This document shows positions 26,463 to 36,258 of a stretch of 64,000 bases of DNA, piece by piece. Both the position numbers and the translations under genes were made by a program. Location of the stretch: contig NZ_QNUF01000007.1 in the NCBI RefSeq assembly GCF_003385455.1, positions 62,001-126,000 on the forward strand, read 5' to 3'. How positions within the stretch are numbered: position 1 is the first letter of the stretch; every line of letters starts with the position of its first letter. This DNA is from Chryseobacterium rhizosphaerae. Lineage in GTDB: Bacteria; Bacteroidota; Bacteroidia; Flavobacteriales; Weeksellaceae. Under the pieces are notes generated by a model. It was not told the origin of the DNA and did no database searches. It was given only the letters and a program-made list of their open reading frames with translations.

Positions 26463-27650
26463 TTAGTGATGGGATGGAAATACCACCTTATTTTTTTTAT
26501 GCTTTGGTTTTTTCTTCTTCCTGTTTAAATAGATGATAAAACCTGTAATAGGAAGTGATGCAGCAATGATCCCTGCTAAAAAATAAATAATTCTGCTGGT
26601 CATTCCAAAGATACTTCCGGTATGCAGGTCGTAATTTCTTTCTCTTAATGCAGTTCCATATCCTATATTTTTGTCTTTATACGATTGATGTTTTACCATC
26701 TCACCCGAGTATTGGTCAAAATTATACTGATCATTCCGGTACAGTCTGTTATCATAGGTAAGTTCAGCATAATAGGTCCCTTCTTCCGTTCTTGGAAAAT
26801 TGATAAGGGCTGATTCTTTATCAGTAAGACCTTTTTCCATTTTGTTTCCAATCATATCCAAAATGTTTTTTTGATCCGAAAATTCTTCTGCCGGTATTTT
26901 ACTTTTGGCTTTCTGTTCCGTAGGTGCACTTCCATTTAATGTCTTTTTCATCCATTTATCTACGTCCTCAAAACTCCAGATCATTGCAGAATAAGAAATG
27001 ATTAATAGAGGAATCACAGCATAAAATCCCAGTACATTATGAACATCATAATTAATTCTTTTCCAGTTGGCAGAAATTTTAATAAAGAACATTCCTTTCA
27101 ACATGCTCTTGCTCATCTTTCTCGGGTACCATATCACTAATCCCGAGAATAAAATGATCGTCATGATAAGAGTGGAATATCCTGTGATTGTTTTTCCTAT
27201 CTTCTCGCCCAACAAAAGCCTTCTGTGAAGGTCCAGCACAATTTCAAAAAAATCTTTTTTGGCATCTTCTACGGCCTGTACTTTTCCTGTGTAAGGATCC
27301 ATATAAACCCTATAATAGTAAAGATAAGTTCCCCAATACGTTAGAGCATCATTATCCATTTTTAAGGTACGGAAAACATAAGTCTGTGAAGGGTCAGAAG
27401 ACATGACCACTCTTTTGATTTTCAATCCTTCCGGAAGGGCCTTTTCAGCTTTTGAGGAAAGCTCAGACAGAGGTAGCTTTTTCTTTCCTATAACCTCAAC
27501 AAAATATCTTTCCGGGTGTACCCATTGTTTTAATTCTTTTTCGAAGACGAGAATACATCCTGTAGCCGCCATTATTACAACTATAAGCCCGGACGTTAGT
27601 CCGAGCCATAGATGTAACTGATATGCTATTTTTCTAAATTTAAGCTTCAT
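26463..27650 (-). CDS. PepSY-associated membrane protein, putative ferric-siderophore reductase
   Basis: This 395-residue inner-membrane protein has the PepSY-TM layout: a first membrane helix (LHLWLGLTSGLIVVIMAATGC, about residues 12-32), a periplasmic PepSY part, helices around 165 and 205 with conserved histidines (DLHRRLL, DVHNVLGFY), and a last helix near 365 before a Lys/His-rich cytoplasmic tail. Members next to siderophore receptors are thought to reduce ferric siderophore in the periplasm (FoxB/FhuE-linked types). It is the last gene of the siderophore operon, 2 bp after the TonB receptor gene, which supports that role. Confidence 0.88.
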   Translation of the reverse strand: MKLKFRKIAYQLHLWLGLTSGLIVVIMAATGCILVFEKELKQWVHPERYFVEVIGKKKLPLSELSSKAEKALPEGLKIKRVVMSSDPSQTYVFRTLKMDNDALTYWGTYLYYYRVYMDPYTGKVQAVEDAKKDFFEIVLDLHRRLLLGEKIGKTITGYSTLIMTIILFSGLVIWYPRKMSKSMLKGMFFIKISANWKRINYDVHNVLGFYAVIPLLIISYSAMIWSFEDVDKWMKKTLNGSAPTEQKAKSKIPAEEFSDQKNILDMIGNKMEKGLTDKESALINFPRTEEGTYYAELTYDNRLYRNDQYNFDQYSGEMVKHQSYKDKNIGYGTALRERNYDLHTGSIFGMTSRIIYFLAGIIAASLPITGFIIYLNRKKKKPKHKKNKVVFPSHH

Positions 27651-27652
27651 TA

Positions 27653-30097
27653 TTAAAATTTAAGGCTTACCTCAGCTACAAAGTTACGGGGCATTTGAGC
27701 GACTACCACTCCCTGCCCTGCAAAATATTGCGCATTGCCTAAATTATTCATTTTAAATCCTACTCTGTATTTTTCTTTTTCCAGGGAAATAGAGGCATTA
27801 ATCAGCGTATATGCAGGGAATGCAAACTGTCCGGTAGTGGTTTTGTTTCCTGTAATCTGTTTACCTACACGGTTGACCCCAAAACCTACTCCCAGTCCCT
27901 GAAGTCCTTTAATAGGAAGCACATAACTGATCCATGAATTAAATACATTAGCAGGGCCTGCAGATTCCGGACGACGTCCTTCTACAGCAGCATCCGCTTT
28001 TTCCATTCTACTGTGGTTGTATGAATATCCTGCAATAATATTCAATCCCTGAACAGGATTCATAACAGTTTCTATTTCAATTCCCTTACTTCTTTGCTGT
28101 CCATCCTGAACAATAATAGCATATTCTTTTCCATCACGGATTACCCCGGTGCCCCGCTGTATATTGTCAACCAATATATCATAATATCCCACGGTAAAGT
28201 TGAATTTGTTTCTCCAAAGATTTCCTTTTACTCCCACTTCCCACTGATTTGCAGTTTGTGGTTTCATATCTCCGCTATAGTCCTGTAATTGCTGTACCAC
28301 AGGTGCTGTATAGCTAAAACCATTCATATAGTTGGCATAAGCTGATAAACGGTCTTTGACCACCTGATAGACTAATCCTACTTTTGGAGACCACGCCGTT
28401 TGTTTGAATTCGCCGGCACGTACATTAGTGTTCAGGTTAAGCTGTCCTTTGCTTTCATAATGGTCCAGACGTAAGCTTAGTAAAGTAATCAAACGGTCGG
28501 TAATATAAGTAACATTGGAAATATAGGCTCCATAAAGATTGGCTGAAGAGGTATTCCGTACCAAAGGTGCTTTTTTAGCATCAATAGCGGTTTGGGTAGC
28601 AGCCTGTATTTTCTGCAGAGCGAGATCTTTGGAAATATTTCCGTAACCACTTGTTAAGTTTTGTCCGTCTACATAATCAAATACCACAATCGGAGAATGG
28701 TTGTTATTGATAGACTGATTGAAATAATCTAATCCGATCAATACTTTATTTTTGATTTTTCCGATATTGAATTCTCCGTTAAAGTTTTGCTGAACACTGG
28801 TGGAAGAAGCTTCGGAGTTCTGCCATTGTACATTACGCTCCAGCATGGCATCGCTGGTATTTCCTCTGATAAACTGGTACTGATAGAGTCCTTCCGTTTT
28901 TCTGAAGTTACGGGAAAGTGACGTTTGTGAGCTCCAGTTATTTGATATTTTATAATTAGCCTCCGCTTTTACATTAATTGACGGAGCTTTCAGGGTCATA
29001 TCATTGTTGGAGTACGATCTTTTCCAGTCGAATCCTAATTCATCAGGTGTATGGGCAAAAAATGCTCTCGTTCTGGGAAGAAAGATAATAGGGGTATTAG
29101 TTCCCTCATAATTATAAATCTGAGCTCCTAAACTGAACTTCAGCCTGTCATTAACCTGATAGCTTAAGGTAGGGGCAACAAAAAATGATTTTCTGAATTC
29201 AGAATCTCTAAATCCATTCTGATACTGATAGGCCGCATTCAAACGGAATAATGTTTTTCTGGACTCAGTAATGGGACCATACACATCAGCCGTTACACGG
29301 TTCAGATTATAGCTTCCCATAAGGTAGGATACTTCCCCACCAAAGTAATCTTTAGGTTTTTTCGTTACGGCATTAATAAGTCCTCCGAAAGAGGTTACAG
29401 CACCTCCATATAGAGTTCCTGCCGGTCCTTTAATAACTTCTAAACGTTCAATGTCAGCAGGATCAATCTCTCCATTAGTGGTTGCGGGAAGACCATCTAC
29501 CATTGATACTTTTGTGGGAAATCCTCTAAGGCTATAGTAGAAGCTTCCGTCCCCGGAACCTCTTCCCGGACTCCCCTGCATTTTTACCATCCCCGGCACA
29601 TTTTTTAAAACTTCTGAAATGTCATAAGTAATCTGTTCCTTCAGTAATTGCTGGTTGATACTCGTATAAGCCTGTGGATTTTCTAAATTCCTTAATGGCA
29701 TTTTAGAAACCGAAGTACTGTCTTTATCCAGAAATTTATTTCTGCTGAAAGCATATACGGTGATTCCTTCAATAACATTGTTTTCTGTTGAAGTATAGAT
29801 GGGTGGAATTTCATAGACATCTTTCTCAATCCGGATTTGCTCGCGCATCAATTCGATATCATTTAAAACCACCTGAAGAGTATATTCTCCAGGTGGCACA
29901 TTATCAAAATAATATTCTCCTAAATTGTTTGTCTTTGATTGATATGAAGTATTTACTATTCTTAAAAGTGCATTTTTTACCGGCACTTTCTCAGACAGCA
30001 TGACCTTGCCGTTTACCCTTTCATTTTGCTGAGCATCAATAAAATGAGGAAGTAAGACAAAAGCTAAAAGTAATATAGGGGTTTTAAATGTTTTCAT
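27653..30097 (-). CDS. TonB-dependent siderophore receptor
   Basis: The 814-residue outer-membrane receptor has a signal peptide (to about residue 22, ending in DAQ), a carboxypeptidase-like regulatory domain (about 28-105) common in Bacteroidetes, the plug domain (about 140-245, with LKNVPGMVKMQG and IERLEVIKGPAGTLYG) and a 22-strand barrel ending in the aromatic residue of VAEVSLKF. The plug-and-barrel pattern is of the FhuE/FoxA hydroxamate type. It should import the siderophore made by this operon. The start overlaps the end of the ligase gene by 14 bases, so the receptor is translated with the biosynthetic genes. Confidence 0.93.
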   Translation of the reverse strand: MKTFKTPILLLAFVLLPHFIDAQQNERVNGKVMLSEKVPVKNALLRIVNTSYQSKTNNLGEYYFDNVPPGEYTLQVVLNDIELMREQIRIEKDVYEIPPIYTSTENNVIEGITVYAFSRNKFLDKDSTSVSKMPLRNLENPQAYTSINQQLLKEQITYDISEVLKNVPGMVKMQGSPGRGSGDGSFYYSLRGFPTKVSMVDGLPATTNGEIDPADIERLEVIKGPAGTLYGGAVTSFGGLINAVTKKPKDYFGGEVSYLMGSYNLNRVTADVYGPITESRKTLFRLNAAYQYQNGFRDSEFRKSFFVAPTLSYQVNDRLKFSLGAQIYNYEGTNTPIIFLPRTRAFFAHTPDELGFDWKRSYSNNDMTLKAPSINVKAEANYKISNNWSSQTSLSRNFRKTEGLYQYQFIRGNTSDAMLERNVQWQNSEASSTSVQQNFNGEFNIGKIKNKVLIGLDYFNQSINNNHSPIVVFDYVDGQNLTSGYGNISKDLALQKIQAATQTAIDAKKAPLVRNTSSANLYGAYISNVTYITDRLITLLSLRLDHYESKGQLNLNTNVRAGEFKQTAWSPKVGLVYQVVKDRLSAYANYMNGFSYTAPVVQQLQDYSGDMKPQTANQWEVGVKGNLWRNKFNFTVGYYDILVDNIQRGTGVIRDGKEYAIIVQDGQQRSKGIEIETVMNPVQGLNIIAGYSYNHSRMEKADAAVEGRRPESAGPANVFNSWISYVLPIKGLQGLGVGFGVNRVGKQITGNKTTTGQFAFPAYTLINASISLEKEKYRVGFKMNNLGNAQYFAGQGVVVAQMPRNFVAEVSLKF

Positions 30098-31472
30098 GCT
30101 GTAAGTTTTGTAACAGGGGATAGTTTATTTTACCGTTTTGTGATAATGGAAATGACTCTATGTGTTCGGTGCGGACGTATTGAGGATTAATGCGCAGCTT
30201 ATTTTTAATAATTTCAGTGATGGTCTGAGGATCAATCTCCGGATTGTCATACAGCACAATGATTTTTTTGTCATTGGAATTCAGACATACAAACGTATTT
30301 CCTTCCAGCTCATTTTTAAGAATAAATTCTACCTCATCCAGATTAAGCCGTATTCCGAAAAGCTTCATGATACGTTTTATTCTTCCTGTGATAGAGTAAA
30401 TTCCGTTGTCTTCTTTTTTTGCAGTATCTCCTGTACGCAGTACTGCAGGCTGTTCGTAAGAACTAAGGTCTTGAAGCGTATGGGCATAGCCTCCAAAAAT
30501 ACTGGCATGTGAGAACAACAGTTCATCGGTATCAGGATCTATGCTGAAATTCCCACCATATACAGGAGTACCAATAGAAGTTTCTTTTTCCAGAAGCCCA
30601 TCTGTGGTAAGATAAGCCATTCTTCCACCGGCTTCTGTCTGACCATACTGTGCAAAGAATTGTTTTTCAAATTCAAGACAATAAGCAAAGATGGTTTTTC
30701 TTAGCTCGCCATTGATCACCCCTCCTGTATGAGTCAGGTATCGTAAACTTTGACTGTCTTTTCTAAAGAAGCCTATCCTGTTAAGGTTCTCGTATAAAAA
30801 TGGAACTCCTCCCAAAGTACTGTATCCATATTCCTCCATTTCATCCCAGAATGCCTTTTGCATAATATCTTTATCCGTACATACCATTCTTCCGGCACGC
30901 ATACAGTTGGTCGTAAAAATAGAAAAGCCATATACAAAATTGATGGGTACATTCAATGGTACCACGTCAGATTCCAGAATAGGCATATACTGAAGGATAC
31001 TCACGGCATTCTGATACAGATTTTCATCCGATAACTTAACGAGTTTGGGAATTCCTGTAGTTCCTGAAGTACTTAAAAGAAGCTTAATTTCCGGATGGAT
31101 CGTAATCTCACTTTGGTAATCATCTTTCATAAAGATTTTTACCGTATCAGAGAATGCTCTGATACTGTATCCTTCTACCTCATCTCTGGATGGATCAAAG
31201 ATATATTTCGGACGGTATTCTGCCTCCATCCGGTCTTTGAATTCCGAATGCAGTTTCTGTCCCAATAAAGCAATCGTATGGGCTGTTCCGTAAAAATTGA
31301 GAAGAACCTCAATACTGGAGAGCTGATTGTCATTGTACAAAAAGATCAATCCTTTTTCTACAGGATTCAAGCCTAAAGACCGATACAGCGTTCCAACCGG
31401 TATGGTATTACCGGTGGAAGCATCTGTAAACAACAAGTTCTTGTTGGCAATTACATTTTCTAAAATTTTCAT
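30084..31472 (-). CDS. AMP-forming acyl/aryl-acid ligase in siderophore operon
   Basis: This member of the adenylate-forming family activates a carboxylic acid with ATP and transfers it to a thiol. The 462-residue product has the P-loop-like LLSTSGTTGIPKLVKL (about residues 132-147), FAQYGQTEAGG, the hinge/ATP motif RTGDTAKK, and the C-terminal catalytic lysine in SQNGKINYPLL. It is shorter than NRPS adenylation modules and stands alone. The ACP gene lies 4 bp upstream in the operon, so ligase and carrier probably work as a pair. NIS siderophore operons do not usually need such a pair; the acyl group might be fumarate or a fatty acid. The substrate is inferred, not seen. Confidence 0.82.
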   Translation of the reverse strand: MKILENVIANKNLLFTDASTGNTIPVGTLYRSLGLNPVEKGLIFLYNDNQLSSIEVLLNFYGTAHTIALLGQKLHSEFKDRMEAEYRPKYIFDPSRDEVEGYSIRAFSDTVKIFMKDDYQSEITIHPEIKLLLSTSGTTGIPKLVKLSDENLYQNAVSILQYMPILESDVVPLNVPINFVYGFSIFTTNCMRAGRMVCTDKDIMQKAFWDEMEEYGYSTLGGVPFLYENLNRIGFFRKDSQSLRYLTHTGGVINGELRKTIFAYCLEFEKQFFAQYGQTEAGGRMAYLTTDGLLEKETSIGTPVYGGNFSIDPDTDELLFSHASIFGGYAHTLQDLSSYEQPAVLRTGDTAKKEDNGIYSITGRIKRIMKLFGIRLNLDEVEFILKNELEGNTFVCLNSNDKKIIVLYDNPEIDPQTITEIIKNKLRINPQYVRTEHIESFPLSQNGKINYPLLQNLQHENI

Positions 31473-31476
31473 ATAC

Positions 31477-31722
31477 TTAGTTTTCTACGAATACATCGTA
31501 TTTTTTCATTTTTTCACGGATCTTTCCGACGTTACCCATCTCAAGGATATCATTAAAATCAAACTTGATCTGATAAAACTGCTCCAGTGCTTCTACAATA
31601 AGCAGATGGGACATAGAATCCCATTCCGGAATTTCCTGATAGGTAAGATTTTCATCTACCAATTCTTTTTTTATAGCAATTGCAGAGGCAATTATTTCAT
31701 AAAACTCTTCTGTTGTGTTCAT
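31477..31722 (-). CDS. Acyl carrier protein
   Basis: The 81-residue, acidic product has the phosphopantetheine site EWDSMSHL with Ser36, preceded by the usual helix 1 and followed by a helix 2 (LIVEALEQFYQI) and a DFNDILEMGNVG segment. It lacks a partner domain, so it is a free-standing carrier. It sits between the MATE exporter and the acyl ligase gene with gaps of 1 and 4 bp, and probably presents an acyl group to the acetyltransferase domain of the fused NIS synthetase. A general fatty-acid ACP is unlikely, because that gene normally sits with fabF. Confidence 0.88.
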   Translation of the reverse strand: MNTTEEFYEIIASAIAIKKELVDENLTYQEIPEWDSMSHLLIVEALEQFYQIKFDFNDILEMGNVGKIREKMKKYDVFVEN

Positions 31723-31723
31723 T

Positions 31724-33127
31724 TTAAATTTTTATAGTTTTCCATTTACCGTTTTTGAAAATCATTAGGAAAAGTACAGCCAGTACGATTTCTGAAGAAA
31801 CAATAGCTGTAAATATTCCCTTTAGTTCCCATTGAAGCCTTACTCCCAGTAGATAAGCCAGAGGAAGCTGAATAATATAGAACATGATGATATAGAGAAG
31901 TGTTACCTGCATGATGTTACCGGCTGCATTTAATGCGCGGCTGATCACCATAGTGAAACCTAATAAAAGATAGGCCATGGATACCACATGGATATACTGA
32001 ACGGCGTACCTTGCTACCTCCGGTTCTACAGTAAAAAATTTCACGACATGCTCTGCGGCAAGCTGCCAGAACAAAGCCACTGCAATAAGGTAGCTCATAT
32101 TAATGGTGCCTGCTCTCCACACTGTTTTTTCTGCCCGGACAGGATCTCCTGCTCCTAAATTCTGTCCCGTAAGAACACCGGCAGCATTCCCTATTCCCCA
32201 GGCGGGCATCGTGGCAACAGAAGCAATACGTTGTGCAATAATGTAACCCGCAAGCGCTGTCGTTCCAAAAGTAGATATGATTTTCACCATAATCAGCCAG
32301 CTGGATGTAGGGATAATATACTGAACCAAGCCCCCAAAAGCTATTTTAAGAATCTTTTGGAGCAATGGCCCATCAAAGTCAAATTTCATCAGGATATTAA
32401 TGCTCGTTTTACCTGTTAACAGGATAAAAAACTGGTATAAAACTGCCAGTAGTCTTGATAAAACTGTTGCATAGGCCAGTCCCAGCAATCCGAAAGCAGG
32501 AATAAATCCTACCCCGAAAACTAGTACTACGGCAAAAACAATATTTGAAATATGACAGAGCCAAAGTGATTTCATGGCAAGATCTGCATCCCCTGCTCCT
32601 CTGAACAGTCCATTAATCGAAAGACGGAGGATGACAAGTCCGATACTGATAAAAACCAGTCGGGAAAAAGAGAGCCCATCATTTACTATTCCTGCATTGA
32701 TCCCCAGGAAACCTACAATCTCTCCGGCGAAATAGCATGACAGCCCGCCAATCAGTAAGGCAAAGAATAAGGCAAGCATAATAATATAATGAGCTGTTTT
32801 ACCCATGCCTTCTTTATCTTTTTCGCCTGCTCTCCTTGCGGTAAGCGTTGCCGCAGCAATCCCAAGACCTACTGCGATAGCATAAGCGAAATTGACATAA
32901 TTATCGGTAATCCCAACAAGGCCAAGAACTTTATCTCCCAGTTTGGCAATAATTAAAAGATTGACACTTACAAAAACAGATTCCATTACCAGCTCCATCA
33001 CCATAGGAATTGCTAAGCTAAAGATGGAACGGTTGATACTTCCGGAAGTCAGTTCGACTTTTTTTCCGGCTAAGGCTCCATAGGTAAAAACCGTTCCTTC
33101 TTTTAGTATATGCAGGAATTTCCTCAT
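31724..33127 (-). CDS. MATE family efflux transporter, likely siderophore exporter
   Basis: The 467-residue inner-membrane protein shows twelve predicted helices in two similar halves. Seen motifs include the first-helix IPMVMELVMESVFVSVNLLIIAKLG-type pattern (shortened here) and the matching second-half stretch. MATE proteins use Na+ or H+ gradients for export. It overlaps the IucA/IucC gene by four bases and lies one base from the ACP gene, so it is firmly in the siderophore operon and is the best candidate for secretion of the product. Export of toxic intermediates is the alternative. Confidence 0.9.
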   Translation of the reverse strand: MRKFLHILKEGTVFTYGALAGKKVELTSGSINRSIFSLAIPMVMELVMESVFVSVNLLIIAKLGDKVLGLVGITDNYVNFAYAIAVGLGIAAATLTARRAGEKDKEGMGKTAHYIIMLALFFALLIGGLSCYFAGEIVGFLGINAGIVNDGLSFSRLVFISIGLVILRLSINGLFRGAGDADLAMKSLWLCHISNIVFAVVLVFGVGFIPAFGLLGLAYATVLSRLLAVLYQFFILLTGKTSINILMKFDFDGPLLQKILKIAFGGLVQYIIPTSSWLIMVKIISTFGTTALAGYIIAQRIASVATMPAWGIGNAAGVLTGQNLGAGDPVRAEKTVWRAGTINMSYLIAVALFWQLAAEHVVKFFTVEPEVARYAVQYIHVVSMAYLLLGFTMVISRALNAAGNIMQVTLLYIIMFYIIQLPLAYLLGVRLQWELKGIFTAIVSSEIVLAVLFLMIFKNGKWKTIKI

Positions 33128-34932
33128 AATACAGCTACAGAATTTTTATTGGCGATCTGATACAGAGGGTTAGGCAATGCTCCATCCTTTCTTGGAATAG
33201 CAAAAGCTTTATTTTCACTGTAGCCATTATTTTTCAGACGCAGGCTATTGATATAAAACCTTTTGAACGTAGGGACATACAGATCATATTTCTCATATCT
33301 CTCCTGTAGATGAGTGTTGTCTGCCTTATAACTTTCTATGCAGTCATGCACAAGTGTCCAGAATACATCTTCTTTAAAGTTTGAATAGGTATGAAGTACA
33401 TTAGACATATATCTGAAAAAAGCATCAAAGACTCCCAGAAGAATAAATAAAGGAATATTTTCTTTGTTGGAAGACTGTATCAATCCGTCTGCAAGATGAG
33501 CCGGAAGCTTTTCTCTTGCTTCTGTTGTAAGGACAATATCATCTACAAAATCTTTAATTACAATTCTTTGAGGCACTCCATTTTTCAACACGACCATAAT
33601 GTTCTCGCCATGGGGAGTCACACATAAAGAATGGGTGTAATAGATGTGAAGCAACGGTGTAAGATAGGCATCAAGATAACTTGCCACCCATTCTTTGATA
33701 CTCATTCCTGCCTTTTCCGCAAAAGCCTGCACCAAAGGGACACCGTTATTATCTACATATAGTAAGGAAGCCATGGTTACCATTTGTTCACCTTCCTTAA
33801 GGTAGTTTTCCGCACTTTCACGCCATAAGGCTCCCAGGAATTCATTATACTGGTAAGGAACATTGGTGATCGCTCCGTATTGTGGATGAAGGTAAGCAAT
33901 AGAGGCTTCTTCTCCGAGGAATATCGTTCCTTTGGTATCAAGATAAGCATCATCCTTTATAAGGCTTTTTACCCATTCTGTAATAGAAGGAGCTATTTTC
34001 ATCTGTTTTGGAGATAATCCCCGGATATTTCCTGTACTTAGGATAGAAACAGCTGTTTTAAGATATCTTTTCTTAGGATGGTCTACATTAAATAAAGTAC
34101 GGATACTCTGTTGCGGGCTGTAGGTATCATTTCCTTCTCCCAGTAGAATCAGAAGTCCGGATGCAATATCTCCGGCAAAATGAATCTTCAGCTTTTCTTC
34201 CCATTGCCACGGATGAACAGGAATAAAATGATAATCTTCCACAGATTTTCCTTCATTGACAAGTTTTTGCTGAAAATCCTGATAAAGCTGATCTCCAATT
34301 TCAGAACGGTAGAATTCTTCTCTGCCTATATGATCCAATGATTGAAATGCAGACCTGCTGGTATGGGATGCCAACCAGATAGGTTTCAGATTTTGATCAG
34401 ATTCCGGAGAAAATGCTTTCAGGTCACGGGGAGAAAATCCTAATCTGCTTTTGTTAACAATTACCCATGGATGACCGGTCATTTGATGCTCTACCGTCTG
34501 ATAATCTGATGAAGCCAGATCTTTTGAGGGCATCACTCCTTTAGATAAAATCATGGCATCACAGTATAAGGTATGCAAAAGCTCTTCCGTATATCTTGCC
34601 AGTGTATAGGCATCTAAATCAAATACAGATTGCATTTCCAGGAAAAATGCTGCAACATCTACAGGTACTTCCTGAGAATGGTCTGTTTTGGTGATACTGT
34701 CTGTGTCGATATGCCAGTAGTCCATCATTCTTTCCTGACCGCGGAAGCTGTATTCAATATTATCGAATCCGGTTTCCAGTTTGAAAACGGTATAGCCGGT
34801 TTCATCCTGAAAAGCAACGACAGGTTTTAACAGTTCTTCGTGCATTAATTCTGCAATGGTTTTAGCCATCAGATTTTTATTGGCCTGCAGCCAGTGTTCC
34901 TGGCTTATAGTATTATTTAAATTGGTGTTCAT
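33124..34932 (-). CDS. IucA/IucC family NIS siderophore synthetase
   Basis: This ATP-dependent enzyme joins a carboxylate (citrate or a citrate mono-amide) to an amine or alcohol through an acyl-adenylate. The 602-residue product has HPWQWEEKL, an ATP-grasp-like STGNIRGLSPKQMKIAPSI region with basic residues for ATP and citrate, HGENIMVVLKNG and the metal/ATP motif IKDFVDDI. A FhuF-like C-terminal part closes it. I expect it to form one of the two citrate linkages, most likely the second, since the fused homologue upstream may do the first. The order is inferred. It is 9 bp from the N-hydroxylase gene and overlaps the MATE gene. Confidence 0.93.
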   Translation of the reverse strand: MNTNLNNTISQEHWLQANKNLMAKTIAELMHEELLKPVVAFQDETGYTVFKLETGFDNIEYSFRGQERMMDYWHIDTDSITKTDHSQEVPVDVAAFFLEMQSVFDLDAYTLARYTEELLHTLYCDAMILSKGVMPSKDLASSDYQTVEHQMTGHPWVIVNKSRLGFSPRDLKAFSPESDQNLKPIWLASHTSRSAFQSLDHIGREEFYRSEIGDQLYQDFQQKLVNEGKSVEDYHFIPVHPWQWEEKLKIHFAGDIASGLLILLGEGNDTYSPQQSIRTLFNVDHPKKRYLKTAVSILSTGNIRGLSPKQMKIAPSITEWVKSLIKDDAYLDTKGTIFLGEEASIAYLHPQYGAITNVPYQYNEFLGALWRESAENYLKEGEQMVTMASLLYVDNNGVPLVQAFAEKAGMSIKEWVASYLDAYLTPLLHIYYTHSLCVTPHGENIMVVLKNGVPQRIVIKDFVDDIVLTTEAREKLPAHLADGLIQSSNKENIPLFILLGVFDAFFRYMSNVLHTYSNFKEDVFWTLVHDCIESYKADNTHLQERYEKYDLYVPTFKRFYINSLRLKNNGYSENKAFAIPRKDGALPNPLYQIANKNSVAVL

Positions 34933-34941
34933 TTTTTAGTA

Positions 34942-36258
34942 TTAAATTTGGGCAGTTGGTAAATCAGCATATTTTTCTACATCAAAATCCTGGAAAGCAA
35001 TTTTCTTCTCAATTTTGTAATGCTCTCTTCCAAGAATATCATTGATGATGTAGGAATTACGGTAGGCAGCCATTCCAAGGTCTGTAGAAATATAGCTATG
35101 GGTATGCACTTCAGCATGGAGCACATAAATTTCGCCTCCGTTGTGATCTATAGAATAATTTCTGTTGACATCAAACAATCCGCTTGAATCTCTTTTAATT
35201 CTGGACTGTATATTTTTGAGGAATGAAGGCTCATGGTAACGGTATCCGGTTCCCAGGATCAGGTAATCTGCTTCCTGCTCATAAGGAACCCCCTGTTCCA
35301 GCTGAGTAAATTCAAGATTAATAACCTCCTGATTGGTATTATCTACCCTGTTCAGCTGGCTGTTAGGAATTATTTTAAGATTAGGATCAGCGTTGTCAAT
35401 GTTCAGATCATAAATGAAATCATAAATATCATTGATCAGGTCATAGTTTATTCCCTTAAACTGGCTTTGCTGTTTGCTTAAAATATCTCTTCTGGCAGAC
35501 TCTGTTCTGTTATAAAAGTAGTCTACATAGTCTGGAGATGTTAGCTCCAGAGTCAGTTTAGAATATTCCATCGGGAAGAATCTGTCCGGGCGGGAATACC
35601 ATCCTAATTCGGTCTTTTCATCTCTGTTTTGAAGCAGGTCATAAAAAACTTCAGCAGCACTCTGCCCCGATCCTATAATGGCTATTTTCTTACCTTCAGC
35701 CAAAAGCTCTTCTTTTCTGTAGAGATAAGAACCCGTATGAATGATTCGGGAATCTTCTTTAGGGATAAAAGAAGGAATATGAGGCTGTGTTCCGGTACCA
35801 AGAATAAGTCTTTCCGTTTTAAAAACTACTTTTTCTTTCGTTTTTGTGTGCACTGTTGTTACCAGATAAATACCATCTTCATAGTCTATATCCATCACCT
35901 GTGTCGAAAAACGACATTGGGGAAGCTGTTCAATCACCCATTGGCAGTACCGGTTGTATTCCTTTCTTGGAATGAAGAAACTTTCTCTGATAAAGAATTT
36001 ATACAGCCTTCCTGTTTCTTTAAGATAATTAAGAAGACTTAAAGGATTCGTAGGGTCGGCCATAGATACACAGTCACATAAAAATGGGGTCTGCAGGGTT
36101 ACATGATCAATCATTAACCCGGGATGCCAGTCGAAACCATCCCTCTGATCCAGGAAAAGTGTTTTCAGTTCCGTAATTGGATTGGATAAAGCGGCAAGCC
36201 CAAGATTAAAGGGACCGATTCCTATGCCAATTACATTATAAATAGTGTCATTATTCAT
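34942..36258 (-). CDS. Lysine/ornithine/diamine N-monooxygenase (IucD/SidA/PvdA family)
   Basis: This FAD/NADPH enzyme hydroxylates a terminal amine to give the hydroxamate precursor. I use ATG at 36258 (438 residues, MNNDTIYNVIGIG), which overlaps the preceding stop by eight bases; a longer frame from 36366 adds 36 residues that lie inside the upstream gene and have no family features. Seen: the FAD motif GIGIGPFNLGLAAL, the NADPH motif IIGSGQSAAEVFYDLL, and LILGTGYRYHEP near the C-terminus. In rhizobactin- and desferrioxamine-type pathways relatives act on cadaverine or diaminopropane rather than the amino acid. Because a decarboxylase is in this operon, hydroxycadaverine is the likely substrate. 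Confidence 0.92.
   Translation of the reverse strand: MNNDTIYNVIGIGIGPFNLGLAALSNPITELKTLFLDQRDGFDWHPGLMIDHVTLQTPFLCDCVSMADPTNPLSLLNYLKETGRLYKFFIRESFFIPRKEYNRYCQWVIEQLPQCRFSTQVMDIDYEDGIYLVTTVHTKTKEKVVFKTERLILGTGTQPHIPSFIPKEDSRIIHTGSYLYRKEELLAEGKKIAIIGSGQSAAEVFYDLLQNRDEKTELGWYSRPDRFFPMEYSKLTLELTSPDYVDYFYNRTESARRDILSKQQSQFKGINYDLINDIYDFIYDLNIDNADPNLKIIPNSQLNRVDNTNQEVINLEFTQLEQGVPYEQEADYLILGTGYRYHEPSFLKNIQSRIKRDSSGLFDVNRNYSIDHNGGEIYVLHAEVHTHSYISTDLGMAAYRNSYIINDILGREHYKIEKKIAFQDFDVEKYADLPTAQI

Noticed and set aside
30084..31722. NRPS pathway
   Set aside because: There is only a free adenylating enzyme and a free carrier protein; no condensation or thioesterase domain exists, and the IucA/IucC enzymes define an NIS pathway.
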